Of a DNA stretch of 64,000 nt, positions 1 to 11,913 are shown piece by piece. The translations under genes were made by a program, and so were the position numbers. The stretch comes from Bolinopsis microptera (Eukaryota; Ctenophora; Tentaculata; Lobata; Bolinopsidae): assembly GCF_026151205.1 (NCBI RefSeq), contig NC_087083.1, forward strand, positions 9,299,460-9,363,459. Direction: 5' to 3'. Each line of letters begins with the position of its first letter. Positions within the stretch are counted from its first letter, which is position 1. The notes under the pieces were generated by a model. It saw only the letters and a list, made by a program, of their open reading frames with translations, ran no database searches and was not told where the DNA came from.

Positions 1-186
1 TTATGTAATCAAGTTTATTTTTCTCTTTCAGTTAGTTGTCATCCGGCCAAACATTAAGCAACTTATATTGCAGTACCATTTATCAATTAGTTTATCAAAA
101 TATGTCATTGTAATTTTGCATGGCTGAAATGTAATGCTTGATTTATAAATAATAATTAATTGAATTTTCAAAAAAAAAAAAATTAA

Positions 187-790
187 ACGTATTATGAAGT
201 TTATTCCAGAAACAGAGTACCATTTAAACTGTATGACTCCTTATTCACGTCTCATATGAGCTACTGTATCAGTAGCTGGGGTGGTGTCACACCTTTTAGA
301 CTATCTAAACTGTTCTCCATCCAAAAAAGATGCGTGCGCCTTCTATTTGGAAGTGAACCAAGCTTTGACCGGGCGGAGTACTATGAAACATGTGCACGTG
401 TAAGACCATACAGTGAACACATCGCAAAAAGGAGCTTTGCTTTGGAAAACACTAAGCCAATATTCAATACCGAGAAAATCATGTCAATCCACAACCTGTA
501 CACCCAACATATATCCACTGAACTGTTTAAAATCTTGAAACTGCATCAACCCATCTCTCTGACAAGTTTATTCCAAACAAGTTCCAGAACATGTAGCCAA
601 ACTATGCAGGTCCCCCGACACAAACTTGACATTTCTAAACACAATTTTTTCGTCAAAGGTACGACTATATATATATATGGAACAGTTTGGTTGATAAAAT
701 ATTCGACAAATGCCTAGTCTGAACTCAAAACTAGTTGACCAGCTACTATACGTACAGTTTCCTGGACAACTGGAACCTTTTGGCCGGCCA
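187..790 (+). mobile_element. Non-LTR retrotransposon fragment, C-terminal end of reverse transcriptase ORF
   Basis: An open frame runs from about 187, without needing a start codon, to 717. It carries the motif LYDSLFTSHMSYCISSWGG followed by an LFSIQKRCVRLLFG stretch. This is the conserved region after the reverse transcriptase palm in CR1/L2/jockey-like LINEs (family knowledge). The frame becomes poor after about residue 130, so the copy is decayed. It begins just after an A-rich run (169-182) and the LINE 3' untranslated part probably reaches about 1060, where AATAAA-rich sequence occurs. The 5' part of the element is absent. It is a dead remnant, probably lying in the intron upstream of the transposase exon that follows. 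Confidence 0.75.
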
Positions 791-1190
791 TGCACAAGCC
801 AATAGCATCATGTATGGTCCTGCAGTGGGGTCTCCTTGTCCTTGGATCTGTGTTTTGATCCGTCTTTTCTTAAAATTTTCCATTTGTTTCACTTAGACTC
901 ACCTTTTAAATGTTAATCGACACCACTGCACTGGTCCTAGTTAGATTTAGCCATGGCACGACTACTCAAACGTAACAGTTAAATAGGTGTGACATACTAT
1001 TATATTCTTATAATTATATCATATGAATTGATTGCACTGCTAATAAATAAAATACTTTGTTTTACTAAAATAATTTGTTTTACTAAGAAGAAAATTGTTA
1101 GCAGACGTTAGGGGTTCTGTTTGTGTTTGTTGCTATGGGTTGTTGCTATTATTATATAACTATTACTATTACTATTAATTAATTTTTCAG
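720..1190. other. LINE 3' tail and AT-rich spacer
   Basis: After the LINE coding remnant come about 340 bases that read as its 3' untranslated tail, then AT-rich sequence with TAATAAATAAAA. It ends in a pyrimidine-rich stretch and AG at 1189-1190 that looks like the acceptor of the transposase exon. I see no other gene here. Confidence 0.5.
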
Positions 1191-3337
1191 GACTCATTCA
1201 AGAACAAACAAATGATCTTTATTCAAATGAAGAAATTGTCCTGTACCTCCAAGCGTTTAGGCTAAGGCACGGCTTGACTGACCTGGCCTTTGAGGACATA
1301 ATAAAATTTATAGCAATACTTACAGGAAAGTTTAATGGTCCTCTTAGCTCCCTTTTTCTCTTTGATAAATTCTTCAGCGGTTTGGCACCTGATGAGCCAA
1401 TAAAAATATATTATTTTTGTACCGCATGTTTCATGTACTACGAAAAAGCACTTGTTCCTCAAAATTGCTCGTGTGGAGCTTCACTACCTAAAGATAAAAA
1501 TCAGTTCGTATACACAAAACTTAAAACGACAATTAAGTATTTGCTGCAGACTGAAGAGAACCAGATGGAAATTTTGAGATGGAAAAAGAAAAAAACAATA
1601 GAAAAAGGAAGGTTGTCAGACTTCTGTGATTCTAAAAGATATGGCGAGATAAAAGCTATACACGAGGAACGACACGGCATTAGTCATCGTGCAGATAATA
1701 CCATAAGTTTTCTCACAATTTTCATTAACATAGATGGAGTAGAAATCTTCAATTCGGCTTCAAAGTCAATGTATCCTGCAATGATAACCATCAACGAAAT
1801 GTGCCCTCGTCAAAGAAGTAACAAAATTATCATACCTTTGTTCTTCACTTCAACAAAAACTGTCCCATTCCATCCAAAAATTGTATCTATATTGGTCAAA
1901 GAACTGGGCGAAATAGAGTTAAATGGGGTAGATTGGATAGATAAGTATGGTACTAAACAAAACACCAAAGTTTACTCAGGAACATTATGCCTTGACGCCC
2001 CGGTGAAGAGCAAATTGCTCAATATTCCAGGACACTCCAGTAAAGATGGATGCCCCATTGCTCATTGTAACGGAGTCTTTGTACCTAAAGGAAAAGGAGG
2101 AGCTGTTGTCTGGCCTCTTACTGAACATGGTACCCCAAGAGATTGCAAGGACAGTGACTCTGTATTTTTGCAAGTGCCTGCACTTACAGATGTTTTATAC
2201 AAGGTAACATCTCTAGACTCTTTGCATGGGATATACATTGGAGTGGTAAAATATTTGGTGAACGTCTTGTTCTTCGACACTAAGATTGTCCCAAAGAAGT
2301 TGCGAGAAGATCGATTGAAGATAGCTGAGAAAATTCTTAATGAAGTTAAAGCACCCTGGTTTATTGAGAGAGGAAAAGCTAGGAGTTTAACCGAGTGCAA
2401 GAACTGGAAAGCGCATGAATATAGGAATTACCTTTTCTATTTTTCTATGCCAATAATGAAAAGCTTAGTAAAACATCAATTCCTAGGGCCAGAAGTTGCA
2501 GATCACTGGTTTAATCTATTGCTTGGTGTGTCCCTTTTGAACCAACAGGAAATCTCGGCCAATAACCTTTTGATGTCATCAAATGCTTTGAAATCGTTTG
2601 TAACATGTATGCGGGACATCTACGGGGAGGAATGTTGTACATATAACGTACATCTGTTACTGCACCTCACACCATCAGTCGAGTATCTCGGACCTCTTTG
2701 GGCAACGTCGATGTTCAAGTTTGAGGGATATAATAGGACCATCCTAAACTCTTACAATGGTTCGAATTCAGTTGGGCTTCAGATAGCCAAGCGCTTATCA
2801 CAAAGAAGGGCAGTCCATATTCTGCATGAAAGGGTGAGGAAGGAAAAGCCATATTCCCCAGCTTTGCAACACGGACTTGTCTTAGTCCAACAGAAGGGAA
2901 TAAAGTTTGGTGCTATTGGTGAATACAAAGCAAACCACTTCTCCATCCTTAGAGGGGTCTGTCCTACTTCGGACCTCGCAGAACTCCGCTCATCTTATTC
3001 ATTGTTATTTAATTCACGCAAGTTTACGACCCACCAGTTTGCTCTGCAAAGTAAGTCACAGGGTCAGGACTGCTACATATACAGTTCAACCACAGATAAC
3101 TTCGGCCGAATCCATGGGATGTACAGCACCCCTTCAACACAAGTAACCTATGTCTTATTCGAAGTTATTGCGACCAATGCAAATCTTAGACTTCCTTATG
3201 GTAGATTCGAATGTAGGGTGACTGACCAGATTGGTATTGATAAACTTCGTCACTGCAAGTCGGCAATCCTAGTGTCTTATTATGAAGGAAATACTTTCTC
3301 AATTTTTCATAGACCTAATTTTATCGAGGGCAGTTAG
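1191..3337 (+). CDS. EnSpm/CACTA-like (TNP2-related) transposase, large 3' exon
   Basis: An uninterrupted frame of about 715 codons runs from a splice acceptor (TTTTTCAG, ending 1190) to the stop at 3335-3337. The frame is open upstream of 1274, so that codon (TTG) is not a start; the true start lies in an exon not found here. The protein contains a TNP2/Transposase_21-type core: INIDGVEIFNSASKSMYPAM, then an NEMCPRQRSNK block, PGHSSKDGC, a LDSLHGIYIG block and WKAHEYRNYLFYFSMPIM. A DUF4218-like region follows (NVHLLLHLTPSVEYLGPLW). The catalytic acidic residues cannot be confirmed by eye. An N-terminal cysteine cluster (FCTACFMYYEK, then CSCGAS) may bind zinc. Absence of stops over more than 2 kb suggests a recent or domesticated copy. 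CACTA termini were not identified. Confidence 0.8.
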
Positions 3338-3487
3338 ATTGATATGTCATATGCATGGCCATATAGTAGAATCCCGAAGGCATTATGTTGTAAACATAGT
3401 CATGTCTGACAGGCCTCATATTAACCATGTTATAACTATGCCACAATAAAAAATAGCTGTCCATTGCCAGGCATTTAGGGGTTACTA

Positions 3488-3671
3488 ACAATCCTGTGTG
3501 GATAACATGGATTTCTCTGTGTGAGAAATCTCAACAATCCTGTGTGGATAACATAGTTTTCTCTGTGTGAGAAATCTCAACAATCCTGTGTGGATAACAT
3601 GGTTTTCTCTGTGTGAGAAATCTCTATAATCCTGTGTGGATAACATGGCTTCTCTGTATGAGCAACGTAAC
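3488..3671. repeat. 46-bp tandem repeat, 4 copies
   Basis: Four consecutive units start near 3488, 3534, 3580 and 3626, each containing ATCCTGTGTGGATAACAT and TCTCTGTGTGAGAAATCT. The last unit is diverged. The array sits about 150 bases after the transposase stop, so it may belong to the transposon's subterminal region, where CACTA elements often carry short repeats; that is inference. Confidence 0.85.
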
Positions 3672-3699
3672 CAGTATTTTTTATGCTTCCCTTAATGTC

Positions 3700-6570
3700 G
3701 TCGGTCGATTTCTGCTAGCTTGATATTTGTCAACATTATACTAACAGAAATTTACCAGTGACATGTAAGTCAAATCAAAGATAAATTTTACACTGTAATT
3801 TTGAATCTCGGATTTTTCTTAAATTAAAAACAGCTCATCGTTCTATTAACAACTATTAATATGAAAATTAGCTGTTTTTATAAAAGGCAAATGGGTCCGG
3901 GCTTGCACTAGTGGCAGTCCACCCGGGAGGCGGTAACTATAGAAGTTTGAACATGTGATCAAATGTCTATAGGCTAAACTTTGCCTTTCGACCGTCAAAT
4001 ACTGTCCTTTTACTCAGATAAATAATTTTACTTTATTTGTTCATAAAATCTGAACTGATAAAAAAGTCCATAATCTTGGTATTTCAACACTAAGTCTCGC
4101 TTGAATGACTTACATTTACATCGTTATTGGGTATATTTTAATGTCGAAGCGTGTAATAAATGTTAGAATTTATTTATTTATATAAGACAAACCAGTCGAT
4201 ATAAATAAAGTATTATTAAGCAGAACAAGTTCCACAGCAAATAGTGTAATTTTACCTCATTCGGGTAGCCTAAAAAGGCAAAATTTGGACGAGGTAAATG
4301 AGGTTGACCCCCCCCCCCCCCCCCCCATCCAATAGTACAGTCAGTTATGCACATGTACCTGCACGATTTGAGATTTTTTAACTGAAGCGAAGCGCAGGCC
4401 TTCATCAAGGTATTAGTAACTCCTTATCAGTCGGAGCAGAGGCACCTATTTTAGCAGGGGCATAATCCTACATTACGCTTTAATTTTGAGTCACCGAATC
4501 GTGAGTCGTGACTGACCCGCATCTAAAATTTAATACGTTGGCCTTGATAGCTCAGTCACTGTGTACACAATTGTAATAACTCTTAATAATTCTTTCTGGT
4601 ATGACTTACTACCACCACTGGTTCAAGCAATTTGTCAAATCGAAGCATGGAAATGGAAACTTTAAGGCCATCGTAACTTCAACTGTTAACGATTTGTAAG
4701 CATCATGATATTTGGGAGTTCAGTCAAAAAAGGCTATTTTACATTGCAGCGGAGGAAGCTGAAATTTCAAGATTTTCATCTTGATGATAGAGTTGGCCAA
4801 GTTGATCACCCTTTCCCAAAGATTGCATCCAAAATTAGAGGGCCGTTTCGTGCAAGTATTTTTGAGAGAGTGTATGGGCTTGAAAGAGAGCGAGCGACAT
4901 ACAGACGTCCCCGAAAATTATAAATCTGAGCTGACACAAAAACATTTCCATATACTGCATCTACTTAGAAACACTATATAACAATAGGCTCGGAATTCCC
5001 AGATTCGTAACTTATTGATTATTTTCGCGTGAAAACGATACAGGAAGATCGCCCTAATTTGTTGGATAGTTGGCTAACTGTCAGACACTCGTGCGCGGGA
5101 GAGAGAACAGTGTTAAAATGCACATTTGTCTATTCATGTGCTGTGGCGCCGCGCGAGAGAGCGCTTGATAAATCTTTTAAATTAACGACACTTGGCGTAT
5201 ATTTAGGAGATACTTTTATGCGGTGGGAGACGAAGGCAGATGTGGCACATGTAGTAAATTGTGCATAATGGACACAAGCATCAAATATTGTCCCTTATAA
5301 GTTTTACGTACTGCTGTGTAATGTTTTAGAAGAAAAAACATCCAATTACCAAACGCTAAATAACAAAACACGTTAGACAAGAACCTATTACATAAAATAA
5401 CCTTAATTAGAAATATTTTTTTCTTGGGATACAAACATTTACCTTTGCTATCTAGTAAACTAAAGGTAAAAGATATATTTTCTCCTTAATCATAAGGCTA
5501 AAATGTACTAATCTTTTATCTCATTCTAAACTGGGGAAAAAGAAGAAACATTGTCCAGTCAGTCGAGAAAATGTGTCATGTCAGGCTATATGGCAGCTTT
5601 GTACTTTTGTAATAATTGTGAACTATGCTATAGTGGTCCCAGGCTTGCGACTGGAATTGCGGTGATTTAAAATCGATTTAATGGTATACCAACGATCCAC
5701 CTCCCACTTGTTGTTTGGTACTTAGCATCATGGCAAAATATGTCCATCATTAGTTCCGATACTGATAAAACCCGTATACCTTGATCCATCTGTGTTTGAA
5801 AACTTTTCCCGGATCTCCGACACTTCACATGATGAAGTAAACGTATCGAACCTTTCAATCCAATTGCAAAGCTTGAGCTACTGATACTCTGAAAACACGT
5901 GCCGCAGTCGACAACAAACGCGAAAATTTTTGTAACAGCTCTGACCTTATTATTAATCTTTATATTGGAAGTAAGACTTTATCTACGGGTAGAGACTACG
6001 GATACATATTTAGGTTCTTGTTTACACATTACACTTTTATTCAAAAAGCACAGACATTCGCCAAGCTTTAAAATACAAAGACCGTACAGAACGAAAGTAA
6101 AAAAATTGACACTGATCGTGCTAGCACTTCAAAGCCATAAAGTGAGCTGTCTTTAATTGTGTAGGAACTAGATTAATCGCTGGTACAACCAAATTTTAGG
6201 AAGATATGTGAATAAAATGGTTTTAAACCTGATGTAAATCTGTCGTTCAACAAAAAAACCAACAGAAAACTTGTTATGGACAATTAAAATCAGGCGTTTT
6301 TACACAAGTCCGTATATGCTCTCCCGTCACCTAGCTCACTACTTGGAAAAATGTAATGAATATACCCCATATTATCTCAGCTTGTGAAGCATTACGACGG
6401 AGCTATTTTGGGATTGTGGCAGAATTACTATTAGTATTACTAAGCCTAGCTCACTACCCAATCGAGAATTTTCATGATCTCTTTAACCATGTCTCAAGAA
6501 AGTCCGACCGCTCCAAATTTTCCGATTGATTTTGAATGAATTTTAGCGATAATTCATAATTGGTATAACT
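3700..6570. other. Non-coding stretch with homopolymer C run
   Basis: No convincing coding exon was found. It holds a run of about 19 C at 4309-4327 and a purine-rich area near 4850-4920 with GAGAGCGAGCGACATACAGACG, which resembles the end of a dispersed repeat. Open frames here are short, lack splice context and show no motif. Confidence 0.5.
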
Positions 6571-6578
6571 CTTTTCTT

Positions 6579-6684
6579 ATCATTGATTGACGGGTAATAC
6601 TCGTCACGGTTTCAGGCTGCGCGAGAAAGATTTTTTGCGAGCTGCAGCAAGACGGGTATTATACCCGTCAAATCATTGATTGAT
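6579..6684. repeat. Palindromic element with TTGACGGGTA termini (MITE-like)
   Basis: ATTGATTGACGGGTAATAC at the left and the inverted GACGGGTATTATACCCGTCA plus AATCATTGATTGAT at the right form inverted ends around about 45 bases of core. The right end (6651-6669) is itself a perfect palindrome. No coding capacity. It resembles a short non-autonomous DNA transposon or a foldback element. Confidence 0.55.
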
Positions 6685-6784
6685 ATGCAAGTCGAGATTA
6701 ACGGTTTAATTAAAGAATGAACCCGTTTGGGTATCACTATTGTATTGTCGATGATTGTGTAATACTAATAAAAAACTTTTTCAG

Positions 6785-6903
6785 ATGGTAAAACTGGAGA
6801 GGTAGCCGATTTACACGGGGAGCAGGAGTTAGAAGGATACGATCTAAAGAGGACTCTGAAGGACGAGAAGGCTTCGACATCGCGTACGACTCTGTACGAC
6901 TGA
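6785..6903 (+). CDS. Candidate terminal exon of an unidentified gene
   Basis: A good acceptor (ACTTTTTCAG, ending 6784) is followed by a frame of 38 codons after a 2-base partial codon. It reads GKTGEVADLHGEQELEG and ends RTTLYD before TGA at 6901-6903. The tail is acidic then basic and hydrophilic, as in a cytosolic C terminus. Polyadenylation signals AATAAA occur at 7187 and 7201, a fitting distance for a 3' untranslated region. No other exon of this gene was recognised upstream, where LINE and EnSpm elements fill the sequence, so the gene is unidentified. The call rests on splice site, open frame and polyA context only. Confidence 0.35.
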
Positions 6904-7443
6904 GGCAGGACAAGGACTTTTGGACGTATAGACAGGACTTTGAATATTGTTTTGAAATAATGGGTATTAAAATTATAATACAGACTAGAGATTAAGTTTT
7001 GGGATAAAGTTTTGAACGAATAATCTTGTGTTTATGAGTTTTCAAGAATCCGATTTAGCAGAAGTTTAAATCATGAAATGTTAAATCATCATTACTAGAG
7101 AAATTGTGTAATACTGTTGTTATGTTTTGAGTATTAAATGTTTTTAAAATGAGATGTTTTTTGACTTAAAGCCACATATAACTGAAAATAAAACGTGATC
7201 AATAAAACTTTTGATTAAAACTAAAATAAGTGATAAATTTCTACTTGAACTTGATCTGTACTAGCGAGCCTTTGTGCGCGCAAAAAGATGCGTGTCTAAT
7301 TCTATCACAAACGATCACGGTTACGATTTGTAGATTTAAGCGCCTCCACATGATGCACGATGCAAACATTGCCATTTTCGGTCACACAGTAACTGTAAAA
7401 CACCTATAACTCTTACAAAGTCCTGCTTGAAAGGGTCTTCAGA

Positions 7444-8754
7444 ATGAAGAGGATTCCTATAGTTGTACGCATTTCCCTCGCTCCATCTTTCGACCGAGCT
7501 GCACGACCTTCTGGACCCAAGCTTGGTAAATGTACTCAGACCAATAAAAAACATGAATATAGGATGTTTAATGAGGCAAATAACGAAACAGTTAAAAGGT
7601 TGATACATGATGAATCATGGGAGCTTGATGGTTTATGTGCAGAAACGCGTTACGAAAAATTTTGTGAAATTTACACTGACCATTATACAACACCGCCTAC
7701 CCCCTTAACACTAAACGAACTCGTTACTCGCAGAAATCATGAAAGGGTTGTTCCAAAGCCTTGGATCATACCATGGCTTGAGGACTCCTTTAATCGTAAA
7801 AATCTACTTTACTTAGATTATGTCAAAAAACCCACTATTCGGAATAAAACTAAGTATGATAAGATGAAAAAGTTCTGCGAAAAGCACAAGAATAATGCAA
7901 AACGCAGGTATTACAAAAAGTATTTCGATGAGCACAGCGATAACTCTCGCAAGCAGTGGCAGATGATCAACAGTGTTCTTAATAGAACCAAAAAGAATAC
8001 TGGGATCAATAAACTCGTAGATGAAAACGGCAACGTAGTTTCTAACTCGTCAGAAATAGCAGAAAAATTCAACGATTACTTTTCCAATATTGCGAGTGAT
8101 CTCAAGGCGAAATTGAGACTCATGATGACGATAGAAGCTACGAGGCCTTCGTAAACGACCCCGTCCCCCTCTCTATTTTTATTAGACCAGCTAGTAACTC
8201 GGAAATTTATGACATTGTCAAAAAGTTAAAAAACAAAAGTACCAAGGATACTAAAATCTCTGCACTCAAACTAGCAACTGAAGATGTTAAATTTGTTAAT
8301 GCACTTACTGGAACAATCTCACAGTCGCTAGAAGAGGGAGTGTTTCCACAGGCACTTAAACTTGCTAGAGTTGTTCCTATACACAAAAACGGCTCAAAAT
8401 CAACCGTCTCTAATTATCGTCCAATCTCATTACTGGTAGCATTTTCCAAAATTTACGAAAAAGTTATGCACGCTAGACTTGTAGAATTCTTGAATCAAAA
8501 TTCAAGTTTATACGAACGACAGTATGGATTTAAGGCCGGTAGATCTTGTGAACATGCACTTTTGGATGCTCAATACACCCTTAATCCTTATTAACTCAAT
8601 GCATAAAAAGCAAATTTCTCTTCTCCTCTTCATCGACTTTTCTAAGGCCTTCGATATGGTAGATCACGATATACTTCTAAACAAGCTTAATCATTACGGC
8701 ATAACTCAACATATGTACCCAAATGATCAGATAAGTCAAGTGCCAATACGCTAG
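7444..8754 (+). pseudogene. LINE ORF2 remnant: pre-RT region and N-terminal half of reverse transcriptase
   Basis: Three open pieces in shifting frames (7444-8154, about 8157-8594, about 8590-8754) align end to end as one LINE ORF2. The first contains the linker between endonuclease and RT (KPWIIPWLEDSFNRKNLLY, then SSEIAEKFNDYFSNIAS). The second contains RT blocks (ARVVPIHKNGSK, NYRPISLLVAFSKIYEKVMH, then RQYGFKAGRSCEHALLD). The third contains LLFIDFSKAFDMVDHDILL, the block with the first catalytic aspartate. The second catalytic block (typically FADD) is missing because the copy breaks at about 8715. Two frameshifts and the truncation make it non-functional. CR1/L2-like affiliation is inferred. 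Confidence 0.85.
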
Positions 8755-9045
8755 AGCTTATAATTTTTTCAACTTTGTTGGTATAAACATGATCAATCAG
8801 GGTGGCACTGTGGTCAGTTATGCGGGTAGGTCGGGATATAGGAAGCGGCAATTTGTCAATCAGATTTTGGGATTTTTCGTCACATTCGTGCTTTATTGAA
8901 TCAATGTTAAAGTCACCCGCTAGAACAATCTGCTTTCTCCCGTGAGATCCTAATTTTGATAGGATTTCGTCGAAAATTTCGATAAACCATTTAAAGTCAT
9001 TTGAATATATTGAAATGCTTTACGTTGAAGACACTAAGTCTTTCA
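8750..9045 (-). pseudogene. Inverted LINE endonuclease fragment
   Basis: Read on the minus strand this segment gives DFKWFIEIFDEILSKLG, then RKQIVLAGDFNIDS, then RPTRITDHSATLIDHVYTN. GDFN and the following SATLIDH region are hallmarks of the APE-type endonuclease domain of non-LTR retrotransposons. It directly abuts the RT fragment, which lies on the plus strand, in a tail-to-tail arrangement. One upstream codon near 9030 is a stop. Same or related family to the adjoining RT remnant. Confidence 0.75.
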
Positions 9046-9148
9046 CATCATTGTTTAAGAATAATTAACGAACAGGCTGCTTAAAAGTATAAATTATAAG
9101 CACTAAATAATACCATATCACAACATCATGTTATTATTTTATATGTTA

Positions 9149-9376
9149 TTATTTTAATTTTATAACATATCTCCCATGTTTATACTTATCTAACAGTTTT
9201 TTATATCGTAACTCAATCTGGTTTAACAGACTGAAATCATAAACCGTCAAGTTTAAAGTTGATAGATTTGCTTGAAGAGTTGAAGATACAAGTAAATTAT
9301 TATCATTCTCAGTCATATCCACCACATACGCCGTCCCGGCTACATTTTCATTTTTCACAACATTTTCATTAACCAT
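9149..9376 (-). other. Short minus-strand open frame of unknown nature
   Basis: A 75-codon frame starts with an in-frame codon at 9376 and ends with a lysine-rich tail (YKKLLDKYKHGRYVIKLK). It has no recognisable motif. It lies just upstream (minus orientation) of the inverted LINE endonuclease piece, so it may be LINE 5' sequence or a chance frame in AT-rich DNA. Confidence 0.15.
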
Positions 9377-9944
9377 TTCATAAATCAGATAATGGGTTTG
9401 GCAAAGTTAGAAAATCACAAACTAGCATTAAAACTGGGCCATTTGCACCACCACCAACCTAATCGTCATCGTTTTACCCTTATCCAATCAATAAATATGA
9501 TAATCTGTCATTATCAAGCAGAAACTGCCTAATACTAAACGACCCCACAAAATGGGGGTTAACCACACGGTGCTAATTATCAGTTTCAAGCGGAAATCAC
9601 AGGTACGGGTAACTCCGTAACGACTTAATCGGGCTGTACTTTGAATAGTTGGCAGACGCCTTGCTCTCTACTTTCTAAACATTTCACATTTCACTTTCTG
9701 AACATTTCATATTTTAGTGTCCACACATTTCAGTGCGTTGCTCCAAGAAATATTATTTCCTCGCTTTACTGGTGGGAGGAGGGCTTGATGCTGGGTGGGG
9801 TCAGATACTATTTCTGATTCATTCCAGTTTAGTGTATGCAGTGAGATGCGGTCATTTTTTTATCCTCCAAGCTTCTAAGATCTGTATTAATTATGCTGTC
9901 TGGAGGACAGGTAATATGGTTCTTTTGTGATAGTGTACTTACAC

Positions 9945-10020
9945 TAGCTAGCGCAAACTATAAATTTGCGATAACTAGCGCAAGCTAGCGCTTATAGTTA
10001 GCGCTGGATCGTGCTGTATC
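9945..10020. repeat. Half copy of a GCGCTAGCTAGCGC palindromic family
   Basis: The stretch has repeated CTAGCGCAA / GCTAGCGC / TTAGCGCTGGATCGTG motifs. The same words make up the larger palindrome at 21823-21955, including TTAGCGCTGGATCGTG, so this is a second, partial copy of that dispersed element. Confidence 0.55.
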
Positions 10021-10125
10021 ATATTATGTTATTATAAAATTATACAACTATACTAATAGGTTGGAAGTGAATCCTATCTATGCCATATATCTCCCTTTAT
10101 CTCTTTATGTAAAATATACTAGTGT

Positions 10126-10855
10126 AACCCGGCCTTCGGCCGGGATTTCACTGCAGCAGTTAAAAAGGGTAGGAGTATTTACCCGCTGAGTCAAAACCCG
10201 CATTAGGTGAACAATTAATATATTCGGAGCCCTCACGTATCCAATAGTATCTGTACCATGACTAATGACTATTACACCTCATCACTCCCGTCTTAAACCA
10301 CTTTAAATCGTTTTAGAAATTAACCCTTATTAACTCCGCACCACACCCGCCTTATATTTGAAAACATGCATTACATTGTCGTATGAAAGTAAACAAACAA
10401 ACCGCAATGAGTGCCCCCCCCCCCCCCCCTAATAAGCTTATAGTATTACACGCATAAACATGTATGAAAGTATAAACTCTCTCTACAGTTCAAACAGACC
10501 GAAATCAGTGCCATCCACTCCTAATATCACTTGCGGGGCTAACCTAATTACCAACGCTACATAATATGCAGTAATGAAAGAGAGAGCGAAGAGGGAGAAA
10601 AAGTGAGCCATTTTATGTTGCATTAGTGGTACAAAACCATCAATTAAACCACTTACCACCGGCCGATTTAAAAAAATTTGCTTATTGGCTTCAGCAGAGT
10701 TTTGTCGGCACTATATTACCGAAAAAAACCAGTCCCGTAACTCTTACCGTTTTTAAAATATAACCGACCGGAAATTACACACGCACAGACAGACAGACAG
10801 ACATACAGACGATCAGACACACACACATTCTGAGATTATAGTTTAAGATCCCGGT
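10126..10855. repeat. Dispersed-repeat-like segment bounded by a hairpin and a GACA tract
   Basis: It opens with a perfect GC-rich hairpin (CCCGGCCTTCGGCCGGG, 10128-10144) and ends with a CAGACAGACAGACAGACATA tract followed by ATTCTGAGATTATAG. A run of about 16 C lies at 10414-10429. Such an arrangement, hairpin at one end and short tandem tract at the other, is common in short retroposed or rolling-circle elements of invertebrates. No ORF supports a family name. Confidence 0.35.
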
Positions 10856-10859
10856 TCTT

Positions 10860-11913
10860 ATTAAGAGTTTGAGTACTTTTGGGATAAGATGCACTTAAAT
10901 AATCGGTACTTGTGGAGTATGACATGTTTAACTGCTTAAGTTGTATGATATCAGATATGCTGTAACTATACCATTGTGTTGATGTGCCGGTATTGTCAGT
11001 AGATTATGCATGCAAACGCATGGCAGTTGCTCCAAGGTCGTCATGCTTATATGAGCATGAATAGTAGATACCATTAATGGTAGATCAATGGCTATAGAGT
11101 ATAGCTCTATCGTCATATTATATGGGAGCACACTAAGCATATATTTTATTAATGCTTATGAATTATTGGCCCCGATATAAAGTTTACCCAGATGGCCACG
11201 ATTGCTTTGATGTTGTATTAGGTAAAGAATAACGCGCTTGTCTAGAATAGAATATTACTATGGCTTAAATGATTAATGAACCACCGAAACTCATTGATAA
11301 TTACTGTCTTATTTTGATATAATCTTGTCTTGACAAGACTGACCCAAAATGATGCTACAGTATAATATCTATAGAAATATATTAACAAATTATTTGTTCT
11401 ACCGAAGTTGGGAAGCCGATTTACTGTCTGATTGCGACTCCGCCACAGCACCTACCGGTACAGCTCATTCACAACTGCAGTATGGGATTGCGCAACTCCA
11501 AATTCGTTTGCGCTGGTGTTATCAACTAAAAAAGTGTCTTTCCGTCTTTGTAGGTTTATAACCCACCAAGACTCTCGCCGAGTTGGACTCGTCGACGGTC
11601 TTGGAACAAATATTTTACGAGTATCACCCGCTAAATCCGCCTCTCCGCCAAATTACCCATTTTATTATTTGCCACTATAATATCACGATGGTATCATTTT
11701 AAATTTCATGAAACATTCCTATATCAGCTGATTCAGCTATACAAGTATAAAGTACGCATTATAATATATTATGATACCTGTTCAATGTCTTTGGTATAAT
11801 CTGAGTTCTTTCTATTTTAATCTATAATAATGATGTTTAAAATATTCCTAACTCTTGTCACGAGGTCCATAACTCTATGTCTCTATAGTTGCTAACTTAG
11901 TAACTTATATTAC
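10860..11913. other. AT-rich spacer downstream of the nucleoside hydrolase
   Basis: Short frames only, without splice or motif support. It lies 3' of the minus-strand nucleoside hydrolase stop and should contain its 3' untranslated region in the first few hundred bases left of 11914. Confidence 0.4.

Noticed and set aside
4705-5268. Plus-strand frames of 66-79 codons near 4.7-5.3 kb
   Set aside because: Overlapping frames with no conserved motif and no introns or signals; probably part of a non-coding repeat.
7444-9045. Classical twin-priming 5' inversion of a LINE
   Set aside because: The order is wrong: the inverted upstream domain lies after, not before, the forward RT part, and the LINE 3' end is missing.
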